Source of the DNA: DAOUEH01 sp034430515
GTDB taxonomy: Bacteria > Chloroflexota > Dehalococcoidia > Dehalococcoidales > RBG-16-60-22
Assembly (NCBI GenBank): GCA_034430515.1
Contig: DAOUEP010000041.1
Coordinates: forward strand, 1 to 6,222
DNA length: 6,222 nucleotides
Reading direction: 5' to 3'
The position numbers and the translations under genes are program-made. Below are positions 4,275 through 6,222 of the stretch, piece after piece. The first letter of the stretch is position 1, and every line of letters begins with the position of its first letter. The notes beneath the pieces were generated by a model. It made no database searches. It was not told the DNA's origin and saw only the letters and a program-made list of their open reading frames with translations.

Positions 4275-4970
4275 ATGGAATCTAAAGATAACTGCGGCGT
4301 CTGCGGCCGCCCGCTCGTCTACGGGACGGAAGAGGTGACCAGGACGTGCTCTTTCTGCGGCCGGTCGTTCCCCGCCCTGATTTACTGCCCCGAAGGCCAC
4401 TACGTCTGCGATACCTGCCACAGCCAGAGCGCCCTCGAAGCCCTGCGGGGCGTGCTGGCCAACACCACCAGCACCTCCCCCGGCGAGATACTGGAGCAGG
4501 TCATGTCCCACCCCGCCGTGCCGATGCACGGCCCGGAGCACCACGCCATGGTGCCGGCTATTATCGTGGCCGCCGCCCGCAACGCCGGCTACCCCGTCCC
4601 GGACGGGGCTATCGAAAAGGCGCTGGAGCGCGGGGCCAAAGTCCCCGGCGGCTGGTGCGGCTCGCACGGGGTCTGCGGCGCCGCTATGGGCGTGGGCACC
4701 GCCGTGAGCGTGCTTACCGGGGCCACGCCGCTGACCGGGGAGACGCGCACGCTGGCCAACGCGGCCACGGTCTACGCCCTGGGCAAGATGCTGGATAACG
4801 GCCCGCGCTGCTGCAAACGGGCCAGCCGCCGGGCGCTGGCGGCGGCGGTGGAGTTTTTGAGGGAACGGCTGGGCATCAACCTGGAGGCGGGGCCGGAGAT
4901 TGCCTGCGGCTATGCCAACCGCAACAAAGAGTGTCTCCGCGAAGCCTGCGAGTTTTTTCCTAAAAAATAA
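4275..4970 (+). CDS. DUF5714-like cysteine-rich protein, unknown function
   Basis: A 231-residue soluble protein with two parts. Residues 7-48 form a metal-binding module: C7xxC10, C25xxC28, then C38, C45xxC48 with H42 and H49 nearby, suggesting one or two zinc sites. Residues from about 70 on carry a helical, conserved-looking domain: HPAVPMHGPEHHAMVPAII (79-97, rich in His), GGWCGSHGVCGAAMGVG (125-141), GPRCCKR (176-182) and a C-terminal C211-x8-C220-x4-C225 array. I recall this arrangement from DUF5714 proteins of anaerobic archaea and bacteria; that family name is from memory. The second cysteine set could hold an iron-sulfur cluster or a second metal. Strong SD GGAGGGG at 4266-4272. It converges on the M16 gene with one base between stops. 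No enzymatic role is assigned. Confidence 0.85.
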   Translation: MESKDNCGVCGRPLVYGTEEVTRTCSFCGRSFPALIYCPEGHYVCDTCHSQSALEALRGVLANTTSTSPGEILEQVMSHPAVPMHGPEHHAMVPAIIVAAARNAGYPVPDGAIEKALERGAKVPGGWCGSHGVCGAAMGVGTAVSVLTGATPLTGETRTLANAATVYALGKMLDNGPRCCKRASRRALAAAVEFLRERLGINLEAGPEIACGYANRNKECLREACEFFPKK

Positions 4971-4971
4971 C

Positions 4972-6222
4972 CTAGATAACTAATAAATCCTCCAGCGGCT
5001 CATCCGGGCTGACCGGGCCCACCACGGCCAGGCGCAGGTTTTCCCCCGCCAGAAGCTCCCCGGCCAGCTTTTGAAGCTCGGCGGCGGTAACGGCCTCGGC
5101 GGCGGCGATGACCTCGTCCTCGGTGAGGATGGTGCCGGTGAGGATTTCCTGCCCGCCCATCCAGCCGGCCACGCTGCGGCTGTCCTCCATGCGCAGCAGG
5201 ATGCGCCCCTTGAAGAGTTCTTTGGCTTTATTCAGCTCCGCTTCCGGGATAGGCTCCCGAAGGCGTTTAAGCTCGCCGATGATGGCGCCCAGGGCCACCT
5301 TGAGGTTGGCGGCGTCCACCCCGGCCGGTATCGTCCAGGCGCCGGTATCCAGCAGGTGATCGGAGTAGCTCTGGATGCTGTAAGCCAGCCCCAGCTTATC
5401 GCGGATTTCGGCAAAGAGGCGGCTGCTCATGCCCTCCCCCAGGACGATGTTGAGCAAATCCAGCTTAAAGCGGTCGGGGTGGGTGACGGCGAGGCCCGGC
5501 AGGGCCAGGCAGAGCTGCGTCTGCTCGGTATCGCGGCGCTCGATAATGACGCGGCGCTCTAGCTTGTCCGGCTCGCGGTAGGGCGGGTACGGCGGGCGGG
5601 GGCTACACTGTTTCCAGCCGGCCACGGCCTTCCCCACGGCAGCGGCGACGGTATCGTGGCGGATGTCCCCGGCGATGGCCAGCACGGCGTTCTCCGGCTG
5701 GTAGAGGCGGGACATGTATTCCAGCATCATCGGGCGGGTGATGGCGCTCACCGTCTCGCGGCTGCCGGCGATATCGCGCCCCAGGGCGTGCCCCGGCCAG
5801 AGTAATTCATCGATTAGCATACTCACCCGCTGCGGCGGCGCGTCCAGCGACATGTTGATTTCCTCGATGATGACCTGGCGCTCCCTTTCCATTTCGGCGG
5901 CGTTAAAAGCGGAGTTGAGCAGGATATCCGTAAGCAGGTCCAGGGCGCGGGCGAAATGCGGCTGGGCCACCTTGCACCAGTAGACGGTCATCTCCTTATC
6001 AGTGCCGGCGTTGAGGATGCCGCCCACGCCCTCGATGACGGTGCAGATTTCGGCGGCGGTGGGGCGGCGCTTCGTCCCCTTGAAGCACATGTGCTCGATG
6101 AAGTGCGAGATGCCCGCTTGAGCGTCGCTCTCGTAGCGGGAGCCCGCCCCGATGTAAAAGCCGACGGCCACCGAGCGCGTGTGGGGCATGGCGGCGGTGA
6201 CCAGGCGCAGGCCGTTATCCAG
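4972..6222 (-). CDS. M16-family zinc metallopeptidase (processing-peptidase-like), N-terminus cut off
   Basis: 416 residues are visible; the first methionine lies past the window edge. The reading frame runs to 6222 and begins LDNGLRLVTAAMPHTRSVAV, the usual beta strand a few residues after the start, so the ATG at 6189 is internal. The inverted zinc motif HFIEH (H40, E43, H44 in visible numbering) is followed 76 residues later by the third ligand in QVIIEEINM (about E121), the spacing expected for M16 enzymes. Downstream are the non-catalytic half's LGLAYSIQSYSDHLLDTGAW and a short C-terminus. Size of about 420 residues fits bacterial M16B peptidases related to mitochondrial processing peptidase, probably cytosolic homodimers that degrade peptides. 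All catalytic residues are present, so it should be active. It converges on the DUF5714-like gene. Confidence 0.95.
   Translation of the reverse strand: MDNGLRLVTAAMPHTRSVAVGFYIGAGSRYESDAQAGISHFIEHMCFKGTKRRPTAAEICTVIEGVGGILNAGTDKEMTVYWCKVAQPHFARALDLLTDILLNSAFNAAEMERERQVIIEEINMSLDAPPQRVSMLIDELLWPGHALGRDIAGSRETVSAITRPMMLEYMSRLYQPENAVLAIAGDIRHDTVAAAVGKAVAGWKQCSPRPPYPPYREPDKLERRVIIERRDTEQTQLCLALPGLAVTHPDRFKLDLLNIVLGEGMSSRLFAEIRDKLGLAYSIQSYSDHLLDTGAWTIPAGVDAANLKVALGAIIGELKRLREPIPEAELNKAKELFKGRILLRMEDSRSVAGWMGGQEILTGTILTEDEVIAAAEAVTAAELQKLAGELLAGENLRLAVVGPVSPDEPLEDLLVI

Noticed and set aside
4217..4276. Longer N-terminus of the amidohydrolase starting at ATG 4276
   Set aside because: It would overlap the divergent gene's start and both promoters, lacks a Shine-Dalgarno, and adds residues before the normal family start; AAGGGG precedes the tandem ATGs at 4219 and 4216.
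4951..4967. Terminator formed by TTTTTTCCTAAAAAA between the DUF5714-like and M16 genes
   Set aside because: The stem would be A-T only with a three-base loop and lies in coding sequence; too weak to call.

Overview
The window reads as a chromosomal piece of a bacterium with GC-rich genes. The QueA, zinc-ribbon, amidohydrolase, DUF5714-like and M16 peptidase set, with short single-gene transcription units, would suit an uncultured Chloroflexota (Dehalococcoidia-like) genome. That assignment is an inference from gene content, not from a marker gene. From about 240 to 1340 the composition is clearly more AT-rich than the GC-rich genes that follow, so the left part is probably an accessory or transferred segment.

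Layout. 1-51: the first 17 codons of a leftward gene with a signal-peptide-like N-terminus. 52-243: its upstream region, holding a 10-residue leader ORF with a strong ribosome binding site (91-123) and a compact set of complementary segments that can form a pseudoknot (152-233). 244-406 and 1076-1236: two direct copies of a roughly 160-bp cassette. Each copy has a near-consensus sigma-70 promoter, a perfect 9-bp hairpin with loop TCACCC, a variable A/T-rich linker and a terminator hairpin. They look like twin small-RNA genes of about 70 nt. Between them lies one gene, an Xre-type HTH regulator (606-989), preceded by an 18-bp direct repeat at 41-bp spacing. 1345-6222: five GC-rich genes that strictly alternate in strand: queA (-), a small zinc-ribbon protein (+), a YtcJ-type amidohydrolase (-), a DUF5714-like cysteine-rich protein (+), and an M16 zinc peptidase (-, cut by the window end).

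How it works together. The right half looks like unrelated housekeeping or metabolic genes, each with its own short promoter region: tRNA queuosine modification, an amide or ester hydrolase, an orphan metal-binding protein and a protease. The left half is the candidate for something undescribed: a regulator gene bracketed by two copies of an unassigned structured RNA. The upstream copy has a weaker terminator and could act as an attenuated leader for the regulator. The downstream copy has a perfect bidirectional terminator that would also stop leftward transcription from queA. No tRNA, rRNA, CRISPR array or transposase is visible.
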